Source: Symsagittifera roscoffensis
Lineage: Eukaryota; Xenacoelomorpha; Acoela; Convolutidae
Direction of reading: 5' to 3'
DNA length: 64,000 nucleotides
Assembly (NCBI RefSeq): GCF_963678635.1
Contig: NC_087062.1
Span: forward strand, 10,954,670-11,018,669
Below the pieces are notes generated by a model. It was not told where the DNA came from and searched no databases. It saw only the letters and a list, made by a program, of their open reading frames with translations. The position numbers and the translations under genes are program-made. Each line of letters starts with the position of its first letter. Within the stretch, counting starts at the first letter, position 1. Shown here piece by piece: positions 20,695-33,146 of this stretch.

Positions 20695-21503
20695 TTTGGA
20701 AAAAGACGTTGTATTGCAGCCATTTTTGGACAGTTGTTGCTGTCTACTGAGTCCACCTCTTGAGTTGATAAGACTTTGTATTGCAGCCATTTTCGGACAG
20801 TTGTTGCTGTCTACTGAGCCCACCTCTTGAATTGATAAGACGTTGTATTGCAGTCATTTTCGGAGAGTTGTTGCTGTCTACTGAGTCCACCTCTTGAGTT
20901 GATAAGACGTTGTATTGCAGCCATTTTCGGACAGTTGTTGCTGTCTACTGAGCCCACCTCTTGAGTTGATAAGACGTTGTATTGCAGTCATTTTCGGAGA
21001 GTTGTTGCTGTCTACTGAGTCCACCTCTTGAGCTGATAAGACGTTGTATTGCAGCCATTTTTGGACAGTTGTTGCTGTCTACTGAGTCCACCTCTTGAGT
21101 TGATAAGACGTTGTATTGCAGTCATTTTCGGAGAGTTGTTGCTGTCTACTGAGTCCACCTCTTGAGTTGATAAGACGTTGTATTGCAGCCATTTTCGGAC
21201 AGTTGTTGCTGTCTACTGAGCCCACCTCTTGAGTTGATAAGACGTTGTGTTGCAGTCTTTTTTGGAGAGTTGTTGCTGTCTACTGAGTCCACCTCTTGAG
21301 TTGATAAGACGTTGTATTGCAGCCATTTTTGGACAGTTGTTGCTGTCTACTGAGTCCACCTCTTGAGTTGATAAGACGTTGTATTGCAGCCATTTTCGGA
21401 CAGATGTTGCTGTCTACTGAGTCCACCTCTTGAGTTGATAAGACGTTGTATTGCAGCCATTTTTGGACAGTTGTTGCTGTCTACTGAGGCCACCTCTTGA
21501 GTT
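20695..21503. repeat. 67-bp minisatellite, about 12 copies
   Basis: Copies start every 67 bp (20,698; 20,765; 20,832; 20,899; 20,966; 21,033; 21,100; 21,167; 21,234; 21,301; 21,368; 21,435). Each reads roughly GACGTTGTATTGCAG, CCATTTTCGGACAG, TTGTTGCTGTCTACTGAG, CCCACCTCTTGAGTTGATAA. Two variants alternate over copies 2-9: one with CCATTTT and GGACAG, the other with TCATTTT and GGAGAG. This indicates a two-unit higher-order repeat. GACAG-TTGTTG-CTGTC can form a small hairpin in the first variant only. Confidence 0.95.
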
Positions 21504-23055
21504 GTCACAATAAGTCTCTAATAACCTACTGTTGTTCTAATAATTGTTTATTTAAGATTTCTACATACGGGCCCCTTATTACATCACAAAGACACCAAAT
21601 AGTGTATATTACTAAGCAAAAAACTAACCACATACATAGACGATGCCTTAATACAATCAGATACAACAAAAAAGTGTTCAAACTTTAGGAAAAAAATCTT
21701 CAAGTTTTATACTAAAAAACAAGAAAGCAGCCCCAGACAAATTACATTATTTCCTCACTCGCATTAGATTTTAGGACACATCATTGAAAGACGAACAAAT
21801 ACATCTCTAAAATCAAAAAAAGACTCAGTTCGAAAGCTACAATCACCACTTAATGGAAAAAAAATACATTAGTTTCTTGTAATGCAATTTTTTCTCAGCT
21901 AAAATTTATATAAAAGGCAAGTATATTTTAGACCATTCAAAACATCCTACGGCAACAAAATGATTTTGAATGGACAGTCAAACATCAAAAACGTTTCGAT
22001 GAAATTGAAAAGTGCTTTAGCGAAAAAGATTCAAATACTACCACAGACCCAAATCAACTTTTTTATGCAATGTGCGACGCATCCAACTATCGAATTAGTG
22101 CAGCAATTCTACAACTTCAACAAAAAAAAATGAATTCAATATCTGCAAATTCAAGACAAGCAGAACTACGACTCAAGCCGAACTACGACTCTCTACATTA
22201 TGAGAGAGTGTACAGCAATAATATATACACTAACAGTATACGAATTTTGAGTCCTTGGGTCAAAACATCCAACAATTTTATTTACCGGTCACAAATCTAT
22301 CATATTCTCTTTACACAGAATTCGTATCCCAACCATAGAGTACATATATGTAAATTTTTGAAATATTGCAACTTGCATTTACTCTCGACGGCAGGTAAAA
22401 AAATTGCCTTACGAGATACGATTACTAGAAACATCCCACAGGAACTAATTACACGAAAAACAATAGTTATAATACAGCAAAACATAAAATTGTTCCTTGC
22501 TAAAGATGAAACATCATCCCAATTAGAATGCAGATATGCATTTGAATTTAACTCCAATAAAAAGCAAATTAATAAAAAAAAGCATTTTTCTTTTAACTTG
22601 GAATGTCAAAACAACCATTATGAAGTCGTTTTAACAGAAAAAAAAAACACATTTACACCCATACAGTTTTTTATGGACAAAAAACAATACACAATTGAAA
22701 CCGCAAAAACAGATTCCACAACAAAATGAATCATTTCCAATAATAGAAAAAGAAGATTTAGTAGGCACAGTTTACTTAGCAGAACCATCAAACAATGACA
22801 ATAAATATTCAACAAATAAAGTGTTTGTTTACAAGATCCACTTGATAACATACCATTATCATGTCAAAAAAAACTAAATTTTTCCTTGCCATGCACAATA
22901 AAACAACAACAAGCCTATTCAAGAAAAATAAAAATCTCGACCCTGTTATTCGCCAAATGAACCCTTGATATGAATACAAAAAAAAATCCGGAAAAGCTGA
23001 TAGCACCATCTTAGGAAACAAAACATTACTCAGAGACTTTCGAAAAATTAAGACC
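21504..23055 (+). mobile_element. Ty3/gypsy-like pol fragment (RT to post-RNase H), copy 5
   Basis: Starts in late gag sequence, jumps to YIDD at 21,633, and runs through RNase H (CDAS at about 22,075) into the region after RNase H (KIALRDTITRNIPQELITRK, then FLAKDETSSQLECRYAF), which is open from 22,070 to 22,729 with few breaks. It ends after SGKADSTILGNKTLL near 23,050, just before the integrase core would begin. This copy keeps more 3' sequence than units 1-3, so the array is made of different deletion derivatives. Confidence 0.75.
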
Positions 23056-26000
23056 CAGGATTAACTGAATTTTTTCCAACAAACTAACCGTTCAGACTAG
23101 GCTAAACAGTGAAGAACTTCGGTTACTCATCCATCACTTGCACCCTACCTCTTAAATGACCCAGGCCTAGAACACATCTTGGAACAAATTAAAACTAAAA
23201 TAGTCTCTAACAACCTACTTGTGTTCTAATTATATGTGAACCATATCAATTGATAAAATTTTCTCCAACCCTCGATCTCATATCAATCCCCATTTAGAAA
23301 TGATTAAATTTACTTGAGGTCGTTTTAAGGTACTGTAAGGAAGGTCATATTCGCTTGAATGCAATAAAAAAATCATACTATTGAATTGATAAATTCTCCC
23401 CCAACGCGTCTTGCCACGACAAAATACCGCGCTGATTTTGGTAACCTCACAAACAGCGTAGGAAGTAACAAATTGGGACATAAAAAATGACACCTGGATT
23501 TTGCATTAATCATTCTAACATTTATAACATGACTCCAATGGGAAACTGAACAACGATAATTCCCCACAACTGTTTAATTAAAAGTTTTAGATACGACCTC
23601 CTTATTACATCACAAAAACACAACGTAGTGTATATTATTTAGCAAAAAATTAATCATATACAAGACGATGTCTTAATACAATCAGATATAACAAAAAATG
23701 TTCAAACTTTGGAAAAACACATTCAAGTTTTATACTAAAGAATATGAAAGCAGCCCCAGACAAATCACATTGTTTCCTGAGTCGCATTAAATTTAGGACA
23801 TATCCTTGACAGACGAACAATTACATCTCTGAAATCACAAAAAGACTCAATTCTAAAACTACAATCACCATGTAATGGAAAGAAAATACATTAGTTTCTT
23901 GTAGTGCAAGTTTTTCTCAGCAAAAAATTATATAAAAGGCAAGTATATTTTAGACCATTTAAAACTTCCTACGGCAACAAAAGGATTTTGAATGGACATT
24001 CAAACATCACAAACTTTTCGATGAAATTGAAAAACGCATTAGCAAAAAAGATTCAAATACTACCACAGACCCAAATCAACTGTTTTATGCAATGTGCGAC
24101 GCATCTAACTATGGAATTAGCACAGCAATTCTACAATTTCATCAAAAAATTAAACAAAATGAATTTAATATCTGCAAATTCAAGACTAACAGAACTACGA
24201 ATCAAGCTGAGTTACGACTCTCTACAATATGAGAGAGTGTACAGTACAGCAATATTTAATAAACTAACAGGATACGAATTTTTACTCCTTGGATCAAAAC
24301 ATCACAAACCTATCATATTTCTCTTTACACAGAATTCTAATCCCAATCATAGAGTACATATATTTAAATTTTATAAAATTTTGCAACTACCAATTACTCT
24401 GGACGGCAGGTAAGAAATTGCCTTACCAGATACGATGACTAGAAACATTCCACAGGAACTAATTATAAGAAAAACCACAGTTATAATACCACAAAACTTA
24501 AAATTGTTTCTCGCTAAAGATGAAACCTCACCACAATTAGAATGCAGATAAGCATTAAAAATTAACTCCGATAACAAAAAAATTGATCAAACAGAGCATT
24601 TTCCTTTTTATTTGGAATGTCAAAACAACCATTCTGAAGTCGATTTAACAGAAGAAAAAAAACACATATAAACCCTTACGATTTTTTTCATGGACCAAAA
24701 ACAATACACAATTGAAACCACAAAAACAGATTTCATAACAGAGTGAATAATTTCAAATAATGGAAAAAGAAGATTAGTAGGCACAGTTTACTTAGCAGAA
24801 CCATCAGACACTGACACGAAGTATTCAACAAATAAAGTGATTGTTTACAAGATCCAGTTGATAACATACCATTATCATGTCAAGAAAAACAAAACATTTT
24901 CTTGCCATGCACAAAAAAATAACAACCGACCTACTCAAGAAATATAAAAATATCGACCCTGCTATTCACCAAATGATACCTTGACATAAATACAAAAGTA
25001 AATCCGGAAAAGCTGATATCACCATCTTAGGAAACAAAACATTACTTGAATACTTCGAAATATTAAAACACCTCAAGAAATGAAAACACAGATATATAAG
25101 ATTGTCTTTACACAGATGTTAACGTACCTTGTCTACCACTAAGTTGAAAATTAGTAGCATTCTCTAAATCATACTCTTCGAGCACAAAAAGACTTTTTGG
25201 ATCGGACGAACCATTTCATTGTTTATTTCTTAAACCCAAATTGTTTAATTCCCAAATGCACCAATATGGATAGAGGTACTTTGCAATGATTGTCTCACCT
25301 GCCAGCTAAATAAACCAGTTCCACTTCAGAGACGAACCGCAGATAAACAAGACATTAAAGGACAAAGTTTATATTTCAATCATACTCTCTCATTTGATGC
25401 AAAAATCCCTTTATCACGAGCTTCTGAAAAGAATTCATACAATATGGTAAATTTAGATGTAATTACACACTATATTAAATAATCCTGTTCCACATTGTCA
25501 TGCTTACAATGCATACACAACACTTTATAGACTATGGATAGCAAAACTCGGAATAACCAAATTCCTTGATACAGACAGCGATTACATAATTTAACAAAAA
25601 TAAAATAATTACATTTTGTCATTTATATAATATTGATCACAAACCTCGAACCTTCCCAGGCTGCATGGACTAATGGACTAGCTGAATGCATGAATCGTTC
25701 GCTACAAGAAAACCTACGATGTATAATTAACGGAGACAATGAAAATACACTGAATCGTCAGCAATGTAAAGTTTTTCCCAATTGCATAGAGCTCTCAAAT
25801 CACAATAACATTTGGATTATAGTCTTATGGGAAAGTTTTTAATCAAAAACCACGTACAACAATTATGTTCACCGCAAACGCCTTAAAAGTACACCAGGAC
25901 AATGCCAACGAAAAACAGACCGCGTCTGTTATAATTTACCAGTTCGTACTCACGATGAAGGTCAATTTCATCATTCATAAAATTTAACATTAGCCTCTGG

Positions 26001-26530
26001 TACTCACACGGAATGGATTTCAATCACAGAAAAAAAAACTCAAAGAAATTTAACAAAAAACTGCAAAAAAACTTTTGCAAAGACAAAACAATCAATCTCA
26101 ATTTTATTCACGTTTTACACCAGCTTCAGATTTAAAAAACGGAACATTTGTATTAATTTCAAGCTAAACAATTCGAAAAAATTTTCTAAAAATTACAACC
26201 CATCAGCATACGATCATATCAAATTAATCACAAATCTACAGATGTAACATATAAACTAAGTGATCAAAACGAAAAAGAATTCGCGCTACACAGAAATATA
26301 TTCCTACCGTGTTGTCCAAAAGAAAGCGCTCTTCTCGAGCTAAATTTGTTATACTCATTTACTGGACTCCATTTGTTGAAACATCTCAAGAAAACAATGA
26401 TCCTCAAATACCTGAATTTCTCAAAATTCTACTACAATCATCAAATAAAACAATAAAAAATATCGCAGGAAAAAATTCTAAAGGTACCATGACTACAAAA
26501 AGAACAAAACAAAAATTACAGGACAAACTT
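23056..26530 (+). mobile_element. Ty3/gypsy-like gag-pol remnant reaching integrase, copy 6
   Basis: Begins with a gag fragment (GGATTAACTGAATTTTTTCC), then the RT active site near 23,650, RNase H at about 23,985-24,410, and a tail with the same post-RNase H landmarks. It then carries integrase remnants: a core with FLDTDSDYI near 25,572 (second catalytic Asp region) and WTNGLAECMNRSLQE at about 25,665 (catalytic Glu region), followed by a C-terminal part (RFTPASDLKNGTFVLI near 26,110 and SKRKRSSRAKFVILIY at 26,312). Stops and frameshifts are frequent. This is the longest pol copy and the one that identifies the array's parent. Confidence 0.75.
25633..25842 (+). pseudogene. Retrotransposon integrase core fragment
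   Basis: Sixty-nine codons carry AAWTNGLAECMNRSLQENL, the segment around the catalytic glutamate of retroviral-type (DDE) integrases, followed by a helix and a CKVFPNC stretch. Flanking frames supply the rest of the core in broken form. The integrase would have inserted the parental element's cDNA; here it is dead. Confidence 0.6.
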
Positions 26531-26906
26531 TAAATTCCCAAAACGAAATAAAAACCCCACCAATGTCAACCATCTCGACTCCAAAATCAACCAAGGAAAG
26601 GTTATTAAATTTTTATTCCTCGATGAAAATTGCTTAAAAAAGGTACATTTTCAACAACCAGCAAATTAATTTTCATGTTTTTCAACAAATCTAAGAAATC
26701 AACATTTCTGACTTACTTAAAGGTTAACCATTTTCATCTATCTATAAACAACAGTTGTTAATTCGATTTCTCAGAATGATTCATCCAAAATACAACTTAT
26801 CAAATCACTCCAATTTTTCGCACATTTTATTCGACACCACTGACATTGTTAGTCGACATAACTCCATCTTGAATTAAAACCACAATTCCCACATCGAGAC
26901 CTTCAG
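26531..26906. other. 3' flank of the retrotransposon remnant
   Basis: AT-rich sequence follows the integrase tail, with short broken frames and no recognisable gene. It may be the element's 3' untranslated region or LTR, but I could not define LTR ends. Confidence 0.35.
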
Positions 26907-27083
26907 GTCAAAAATAAGCAAAAATCTTATATTTGACAACTTAACTAAACATCATAACATAGTTACAATCCCCTACTATCAGTCACTTCAAAAATCAACA
27001 AAATTGAATGAAATCATACCTCAGAAATCTCCGAAAGAAAACAAGTAATGTAGCTAAAAGCTAAAAATTGATAATATCATTTA

Positions 27084-29190
27084 ACCGACGTTCACTGCCC
27101 AGACTTGGGAGCTGAAGACGAATAAGCCATCGAGGAGAGGGGGATATCAATATGTGTCAGTTATCTTGATTTTCTCATACATCCCGTCCTTGAATGCTGA
27201 AGCAGGTGGTGCATATTTGAACGGAAAAAACACCAGAAATTGACCTCCTAGAAAAAGAAAGCCAAAAGTGGAGTGGCTTCTAGAGAATGAATCCAAGATC
27301 ATCTCTGAACCTCGATCCGAGAAGAAGGTGGAAGTGAGATTTGGTGGCAAGAAAAATTCTTCCGGCTACGCATCTTGACATAGTTTGGAAAATAATCAAG
27401 TCATTATGGTGCCCACACACTCAAGCAACTCTGAGTAGTGGAAAAATCGAGCAGAAAAGTCTGTTGCCCGATAAGGATGAAGGTCATAGGATCTGAACAT
27501 GTTCCACAAGCTGGCGTTGCCTCATCAAGCGACCTAAAAGATCAATGCCGAGATTTTGAAAGATGAACGAAAGAAGTTGGAACCAGGAAATTGTCTGGAT
27601 CTTGAGACGAGTCGAGGAGGACACAACTGTGACAAAAATGTTTGTAAGCAAACCGAGTCGTTTCAGAAGGGAGACCTAGTTGCGTGGTTGAATCACACAG
27701 AGAGACAGGAGTGATGTACAGAACTTGGCGGGCTGCTAGGCCAGCACCATCGTAGCTCTAGCAAACCTCTCTTGTGTTCTTATGAAGGATTAGTAACCTG
27801 GGGTCTTTTGAGCTGCTAGAGTCTAAGTGTCAATTGGATACTGCAATGAGTCTTGAAATATGGCCAGGGGCGCTAAAAATGAATAAAAAACAAATCAAGG
27901 GCTGGAAACTAGGTTTAGAGAAATGGCGTTCCCACTAAGTGAAGTATGCGGGCTACCGACCAATGCAAAATCACTGGGAGAATCAGTCACAGCGACTTTA
28001 TGTGAAATCAATTCTCTCGTGCATATGCTGCTGTTTGAAGTGTCATGCCAGCGGATCCTGATCGAAAAAGCGTTTTCAGTTCCAAAAAAGTGAGCGTTTG
28101 ACGTTTTGTTCCGTCACTCGCACGACCTTTTGAAGAAACGAAGTTGCCTAGTACGAAGGTGCGTGGCGGTGCCTGGTACAAAGTTGGGACATTTGAGTGA
28201 ATCTGGGGAAGATAATTCTTTTGTTTGAAAAAGAAAAATACAAGCACTTCGAGAGGCACAGCACAATGGGAAAAGACACGAAACGAAACATTGGGTTCAC
28301 ATTAAAGAGATGAAATTTAAGTCACTACTTGATGTATATGGCGAGAAAAACATCGAGAGCATCAATTAAACCCATGGAGATTATACCTGTGACTGTACGG
28401 CTCAGACATTTTGGCACCCCGTGAAATTCAGATCTATTGGGTTGTCGGATCATCATGTTAATTTTACGGTATTTGCTGTAAGCTGTAACTAGCACGACGA
28501 TGGGTTAAAGAGAATTTTGCGAAGTATCGAGAGTCGAAATTACCTCCGAAGGAATCCATACACGCTATTGGTTACAGCAGGAGGCAAGAGCTATCGAGAC
28601 TACTCGAACGGCATTTGCGATACCTACATTATTGAAACGTATATGGAGTCACATGAGAATATTCTCGTGTTTCAGGGCACTGCTAACATCCTGGTTGTAC
28701 ACTCTGGTTAAGAATCACATTAGTAAACATTCGAACAATCTGGACTGCTTTTGGTTGAAATCGGTCCGGTAGCTTTCAATCGACCCCTATTTACACGCCG
28801 AAATAGGGTGATGACTTGGTGAATGCGTGAGCATGAGTTCTCACACACGTTAATTTGTCGGAATAAGAAAGTGAGATTGAAGATGCTGCCGAACCATGCC
28901 TTGAGATAACAGAAACAGAAAAAGTGGATGCGGGATTATAACCAACAGAACGCAGGAGAAACGATTGTGACGAGCTCTGAGTATGAGATGGAATTATCAC
29001 AGCAGATCACAGAACAGCAGATGTCCTGGTCCACAACAACGAAAGCTGGCTGAGCGAGTCTGAACAACATCCAGAGAATTTTTGAGTTTGAGACAGAATC
29101 AAAGGTATTGTACTTCAATGAATCTTCAAAGTAAAAAATCTCAAAAAACAATTCACTTTAAGGTCAATTAAAAAAAAATTCTATTGATCT
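27084..29190 (+). pseudogene. Decayed relative of unknown families A and B, copy 1
   Basis: Translation in shifting frames recovers landmarks of the proteins at 7.4-10.4 kb: SLWCPHT near 27,400 (family A SWCPHP), an IWPGALK segment near 27,859 (family B VFPGALQ), and CDCTAQTFWHPVKF at about 28,389 (family B CHCLAQTLWYP). Arg/Cys-rich sequence matching the family B tail lies at about 28,830-28,900. The order and spacing match the long frames, but every frame has multiple stops. This shows that families A and B were linked before this copy decayed and belong to an old dispersed element. Confidence 0.65.
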
Positions 29191-30186
29191 ATCAAAAATG
29201 CTGTGACAATTTTCTGATTGAACTAATTGAAACAAATCTTTTTAAGAGTTCGAAAGTCAAATCCATAAGCCGGTGGATGCCGATCATCATCGCTGTTTTG
29301 CTCCAACTTGACAGTTTAATAACGTTATGATTTTTTGGGATGAAGATAAAAATTTTCATGAGAAGCAAAGTTTTGAAATTGACTAGTGGCACTGTAGATC
29401 AATGTGTTGATGTTCGGAAGGCTCACTGACGATGCGCGATGAGTACATCGACACTATGTCCGAGATTATGAGCCAGTCGGTCATCTGAAAAAAGTATGAT
29501 TTGTTTTAGCTTGAAGTGAGTTTTCCAAATTTTGAATTAGCCTTCTCTTCTTTAAGTTTCTCGCGACAACTGGAATACGAAAGTCAGAAACCTGAACAAC
29601 CAAAAACAATTTCGGAATAAAACGGTCCAGAATCAAGTTGCTATTCGCAATTTTTTTGTAAAAATTGTACTTGAGTAGAGTTATCTTGGTCCTCAGAGAG
29701 AAAAACAGCTGAAAGTGTGGAAACGAGAGTGCAGAATATCGAGAAAGAGCCACCATGAATGTGATGGTTTCCCAGTGTAGTGAGCTAACGGCCAAGAACT
29801 ACTTCAGCATAATTATTAAATTTTTTGATGAGTGTTATTTTAGAAGTTCTTCTGGAATTATAATTGACTAACTTGTTCTTGACTGGAGTTAATTCCTGAA
29901 TTGTAATCTAGATTGTGATTACTTGAATTCTTTTTACTTGAGTAAGGTTGAGCTAAGGTGAGTTTTAGAGTGATCCATCTGAAAAGGATCACATGTACAC
30001 TTTCCGAAAAAAAAAACAATTGAATACTTGAGTTCCCAGCCTTGTTTTTAATGGCGTTCAGGTGTTTTAGGTATTTGAATACCTAGCCGTGGAGGCGTAA
30101 TTTTTACTATCTAGATTAGAAGGTGGCAGGGGGAGGGTTTGCGGCGTTTTTTGGTACTTGCTTTTAGGCTATAATGATCCTTAAGT
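29191..30186. other. Non-coding part of the segmental duplication
   Basis: AT-rich and without a supported gene. It matches 61,350-62,180 up to about 30,010. A TTTTAGAGTGATCCATCTGA motif at 29,962 is the left arm of an inverted repeat that is complete only in the other copy. Confidence 0.5.
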
Positions 30187-30610
30187 TGAATGTCATAAGC
30201 GAACAGTGAATTGGGCTCGACCGATTCAGTGAGGTACGAAGGCACAAAAGATAGTTTCCTTGAACCTTGGGCAAATTGTTAATGGGCCCATTTTTTAAAC
30301 TAAAACAATACGTAAGCGAACGACTGCTTTACACTACTTTACCGATTTTCGGGTGAGCCTAGAAATTCCTGTAATCTACTTCCTATAAATCACAGCCTTC
30401 AAAATTTTGACTCAACATTAATCTATACTATATTTAAATGCTAGTGACAGCTATCTCCCTTGTTTAAGCATGATAAATTTGCATTTTTAACAAAAGAGTT
30501 TTTTCATGTTCAAGCTATATCATATATTGCAATGCTTAAGAAAATTTTTCAATCAGTTTTCCGCAAAGTCATTAATTTTTGAGTAATATTTTTTCGAGGC
30601 CAAATTACGA

Positions 30611-30650
<40 letters not shown>

Positions 30651-30769
30651 ATACATGATTTTTATTTAATATGATTATGCCTGTCTACCCGTGTCCTAAT
30701 TTTGTAACTTTCATATTGGTTTCGACGATTCAGTTCCAAATAGTACTAGTGTCAAACGGTTTGTCTCCA
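30187..30769. repeat. Duplicated block with TCTG microsatellite
   Basis: Matches 63,182-63,720. It contains about 9.5 tandem TCTG/TGTC units at 30,612-30,650, whereas the other copy has only about two at the same place, a clear repeat-length change since duplication. No gene is seen. Confidence 0.85.
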
Positions 30770-31560
30770 ATCTTTCTTCGTCTCTGTTTTTATCTGAATT
30801 TTCTATCTTCTCTGTCTTTGTTTTCGACTTTTTTTCGATCTTTTTTTTCTATATTTTTTCACTCTTCTTTTCTATCTTTTTTAAATTTTTTTCTATCTTT
30901 CATTTTCTTTCTTTCGTTTTTTGTTGCTTCATTTTTGATCCGTCTTTTTTGATCTTTCAATCTTTTTTTTTTCTTTTTTTTCTATTTCTTTTGTATCTGT
31001 TTTTATCTGAATTTTCTATCTTTTCTGTCTTTGTTCTCGACTTTTCTTTTTCGATCTTTTTTTTCTATATTTTTTCACTCTTCTTTTCTATCTTTTTTAA
31101 ATTTTTTTCTATCTTTCATTTTCTTTCTTTCGTTTTTTGTTGCTTCATTTTTGATCCGTCTTTTTTGATCTTTCCGTCTTTTTTTCTTTATTTTTTTCTT
31201 TCTTTTGTATCTGTTTTCGATCCTTCTCTTTCGATATTTATTCGATTGTTTTTCTATCTCTCTTTTTCAATCCTTTTTCGATCTTTTCACTGTCTTTTCT
31301 TTCTCTCTCTCTTTTATTCTATCTTTTTTTTATCTCTAATTCAATATGACTTTTTTATATCACTTTCTTATCATTTTTTGTATCACTTTTTATATCAACT
31401 TTTCGATATCACTTTTTTTGTATTACTTTTCTTATCACTTTTTTTCAATTTTTCTATCTTTTTTTCTATATTTTTTTCTCTTTTTTTTGTCTATTTGTTT
31501 TTTCGATCCTTCTTTTTAAATCATTTTTCGATATCACTTTTCGATATCACTTTTATAAGA
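30770..31560. repeat. T-rich low-complexity tract
   Basis: Long irregular runs of CTTTTTTCGATCTTTTTTTC-type sequence, with internal near-duplicated blocks of about 240 bp (30,780-30,960 and 31,000-31,180). The long Phe/Ser frames here come from composition, not coding. The tract resumes at 33,121 after the Penelope-like element. Confidence 0.85.
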
Positions 31561-31862
31561 AATTTAAAACGTTAATTCAAACGTTTTGCACATTTTTTAC
31601 ATCATCAGCATTAAAATTTTTTACAATATTTACAAAACGATCACAGATCTGAAAAATGAGAAACATGTCTAAAAAGGCTCTAAAACTTTTTAACCAAGCA
31701 AATTTAAACAATTGTAACTACATTATATAATTACGTAATCATGAATAACATTTTTCTGTAAATTCCTGAGATTTTTTAGTTTTTTGTTCTTTCATGATTA
31801 TAAAATTTCGATTTGGGAATATTTTTGATTCTGACATGTCAGTTTTTTAACTTTTAGCCATG
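31561..31862. other. Spacer between T-rich tract and Penelope-like element
   Basis: AT-rich sequence with no gene. It probably represents the 3' untranslated end of the Penelope-like element, which reads leftward. Confidence 0.4.
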
Positions 31863-32858
31863 TTATACATAGACACAATTTAGTGTTAATTCCCGGCTCC
31901 TGAATTCATCGCGTGTGTTGATCTTCGGCCTCTCCCTCCAAATATGCAAAGCCTCTAGTGTCAATAGCTTATGAGCGTTGGCTGTTTGGTCTATAATATC
32001 TGACTTCAGCTCAGCAGTACCGCCTACCTCCTTATTACATTCTAACAATTGTTGTCCTACTGGGGAGTCCCCTTTGCGGTGTTCATTGACCCTCGTGGCT
32101 AAATTTCGGACTGTCTGGCCGACATAGGTGGAGTTACATCCACTACATTTAAGCTTGTACACCACTTTGGATCTCAGTTCACGAGCAAAGGAAGTTTTGA
32201 GGGATGGCAAGCTTGTTTTCAATTTTCTTGTTGTAAAAATTATTTGAGCCCCGGATATTAGCCGAACCTTTGCAGCTAACAGTTGAGATGGATCGCCTCG
32301 ATATTGCATTGTAAAAAGCGGTGGTGAGTCTTTCAACCATTTATCATTTCTCGGTTCTGATGCCTTCACCTCTAAATTTGTCTTTCCCTCAATGATCTTG
32401 TTAAGAGTTTCAAACACTACCCTGTCAGACCAATTTTTTGGATATTGATTTTCAATCCATTGCTTCCAATTTTTTTTCAAGGCCTGGTCAAAATATTCCC
32501 ATGTTGGGGTACTTCTGAAAACCCTATGAACCGTCCCTTCAATAACGTTTCTTTTGTACTGCAAAGGTGCGCAGCCTGTGAAATTTAGAATGATGCCGGT
32601 ATCAGTGGGTTTCTGGTACCAATCACATGTGACCTTTTTGCTGAATCCACATTGACATTTCACTCCACAAAAGGCCAAATTTCTGTTACTATCAAGTTCT
32701 TCTATGGTGAACTGCAAGTTCGGATGCAACTTATTGGCAGCCTCGAGAACTACCCCAGGATCGCCCTTGACCGTTCTAACTATGTCGTCTACATATCTTA
32801 GAAAAACTTTAACACCATTCACAGTCCGATCTGCTTCCTGTTGTTTTTTGCAAGTCAT
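31863..32858 (-). pseudogene. Penelope-like RT palm/thumb and GIY-YIG endonuclease
   Basis: This 331-codon frame starts just after the TAG. Residues about 20-27 hold RYVDDIVR, the catalytic YxDD of the RT. The middle contains TCDWYQKPTDTG and APLQYKRNVIEGTVHRVFRS, typical of the Penelope RT thumb. The C-terminus has VYKLKCSGCNSTYVGQT, the GIY-YIG nuclease core with its CxxC-type insertion, then LATRVNEH (catalytic Arg region) and the downstream EALHIWRERPKINTRDE with the conserved Glu. The segment LAFCGVKCQCGF looks mutated relative to the usual hydrophobic DxxV strand. Coding density is otherwise good, so the copy is recent. Confidence 0.85.
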
Positions 32859-32864
32859 GCAATA

Positions 32865-33146
32865 CTATACTGTTTTAGCGATGTCTGCGTATTCGGGTTC
32901 CGATATGTTACCACAACCTAAGTGGTACCAATTCAAACAAGCTTCGCATTCTACCGCTTTTGTCCGATATGTCACCTTTTTCTGACATCTAGGGCACACT
33001 TCCTTGTTACTCTCACTTTGCACAGTCAATTTTGGTACTTTTTTCTTTAATGCAAGCTCGTATTCTTTGAGCCATAAATTGGTCAATATTACTGCAAGGG
33101 AGGCGCCCATTGCTAAACCGTCTTTTTGTATTACTTTTCTTATCAA
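32865..33146 (-). pseudogene. Penelope-like RT fragment with inserted PHD-like zinc finger
   Basis: After the RT block DGLAMGASLAVILTNLWLKE comes a cluster with the spacing CPRC, CEAC, HLGC, and then CMTC just past the stop: C4HC3, as in PHD fingers, with a Trp (LNWYH) before the His as PHD fingers usually have. It lies between two catalytic RT blocks, where a loop could accommodate it. PHD fingers often read histone tails; a chromatin-targeting role here is inference. The TAG sits between the last two Cys pairs, next to YCMTC. Confidence 0.72.

Larger units (their letters stand above)
26907..31000. repeat. Segmental duplication, copy 1
   Basis: Three blocks match 56.7-64.0 kb in the same order: 26,907-27,083 with 56,690-56,866; 27,084-30,010 with 59,265-62,180; and 30,187-31,000 with 63,182-64,000. 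Identity is high but not perfect. Relative to copy 2, this copy lacks about 2.4 kb at 27,083/27,084 and about 1 kb after 30,010. The second copy runs off the window. Confidence 0.88.
31863..33146 (-). mobile_element. Penelope-like element, 5'-truncated (RT, PHD-like finger, GIY-YIG)
   Basis: Reads leftward. RT sequence starts abruptly at QKDGLAMGASLAVILTNLWL (the RT block before the active site) next to T-rich DNA, so the 5' part is missing. A Cys/His cluster follows, then the active site FLRYVDDIV, RT thumb sequence, and a C-terminal GIY-YIG endonuclease. One in-frame TAG (near 32,862-32,864) splits the frame inside the finger. Such elements retrotranspose using RT plus an endonuclease that nicks target DNA. 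No terminal repeats were found. Confidence 0.88.

Noticed and set aside
20695-21503. CRISPR-like array
   Set aside because: Units are contiguous 67-bp repeats without unique spacers, in eukaryotic repeat DNA.
28517-28711. 64-codon plus frame as a separate gene
   Set aside because: It is an off-register translation of the family B relic; the better-matching frame is the one aligned to 60,400-60,951.
30671-31575. Long Phe/Ser-rich open frames
   Set aside because: They arise from T-rich low-complexity DNA; the same appears at 33.1 and 63.7 kb. Hydrophobic repeats mimic membrane proteins.
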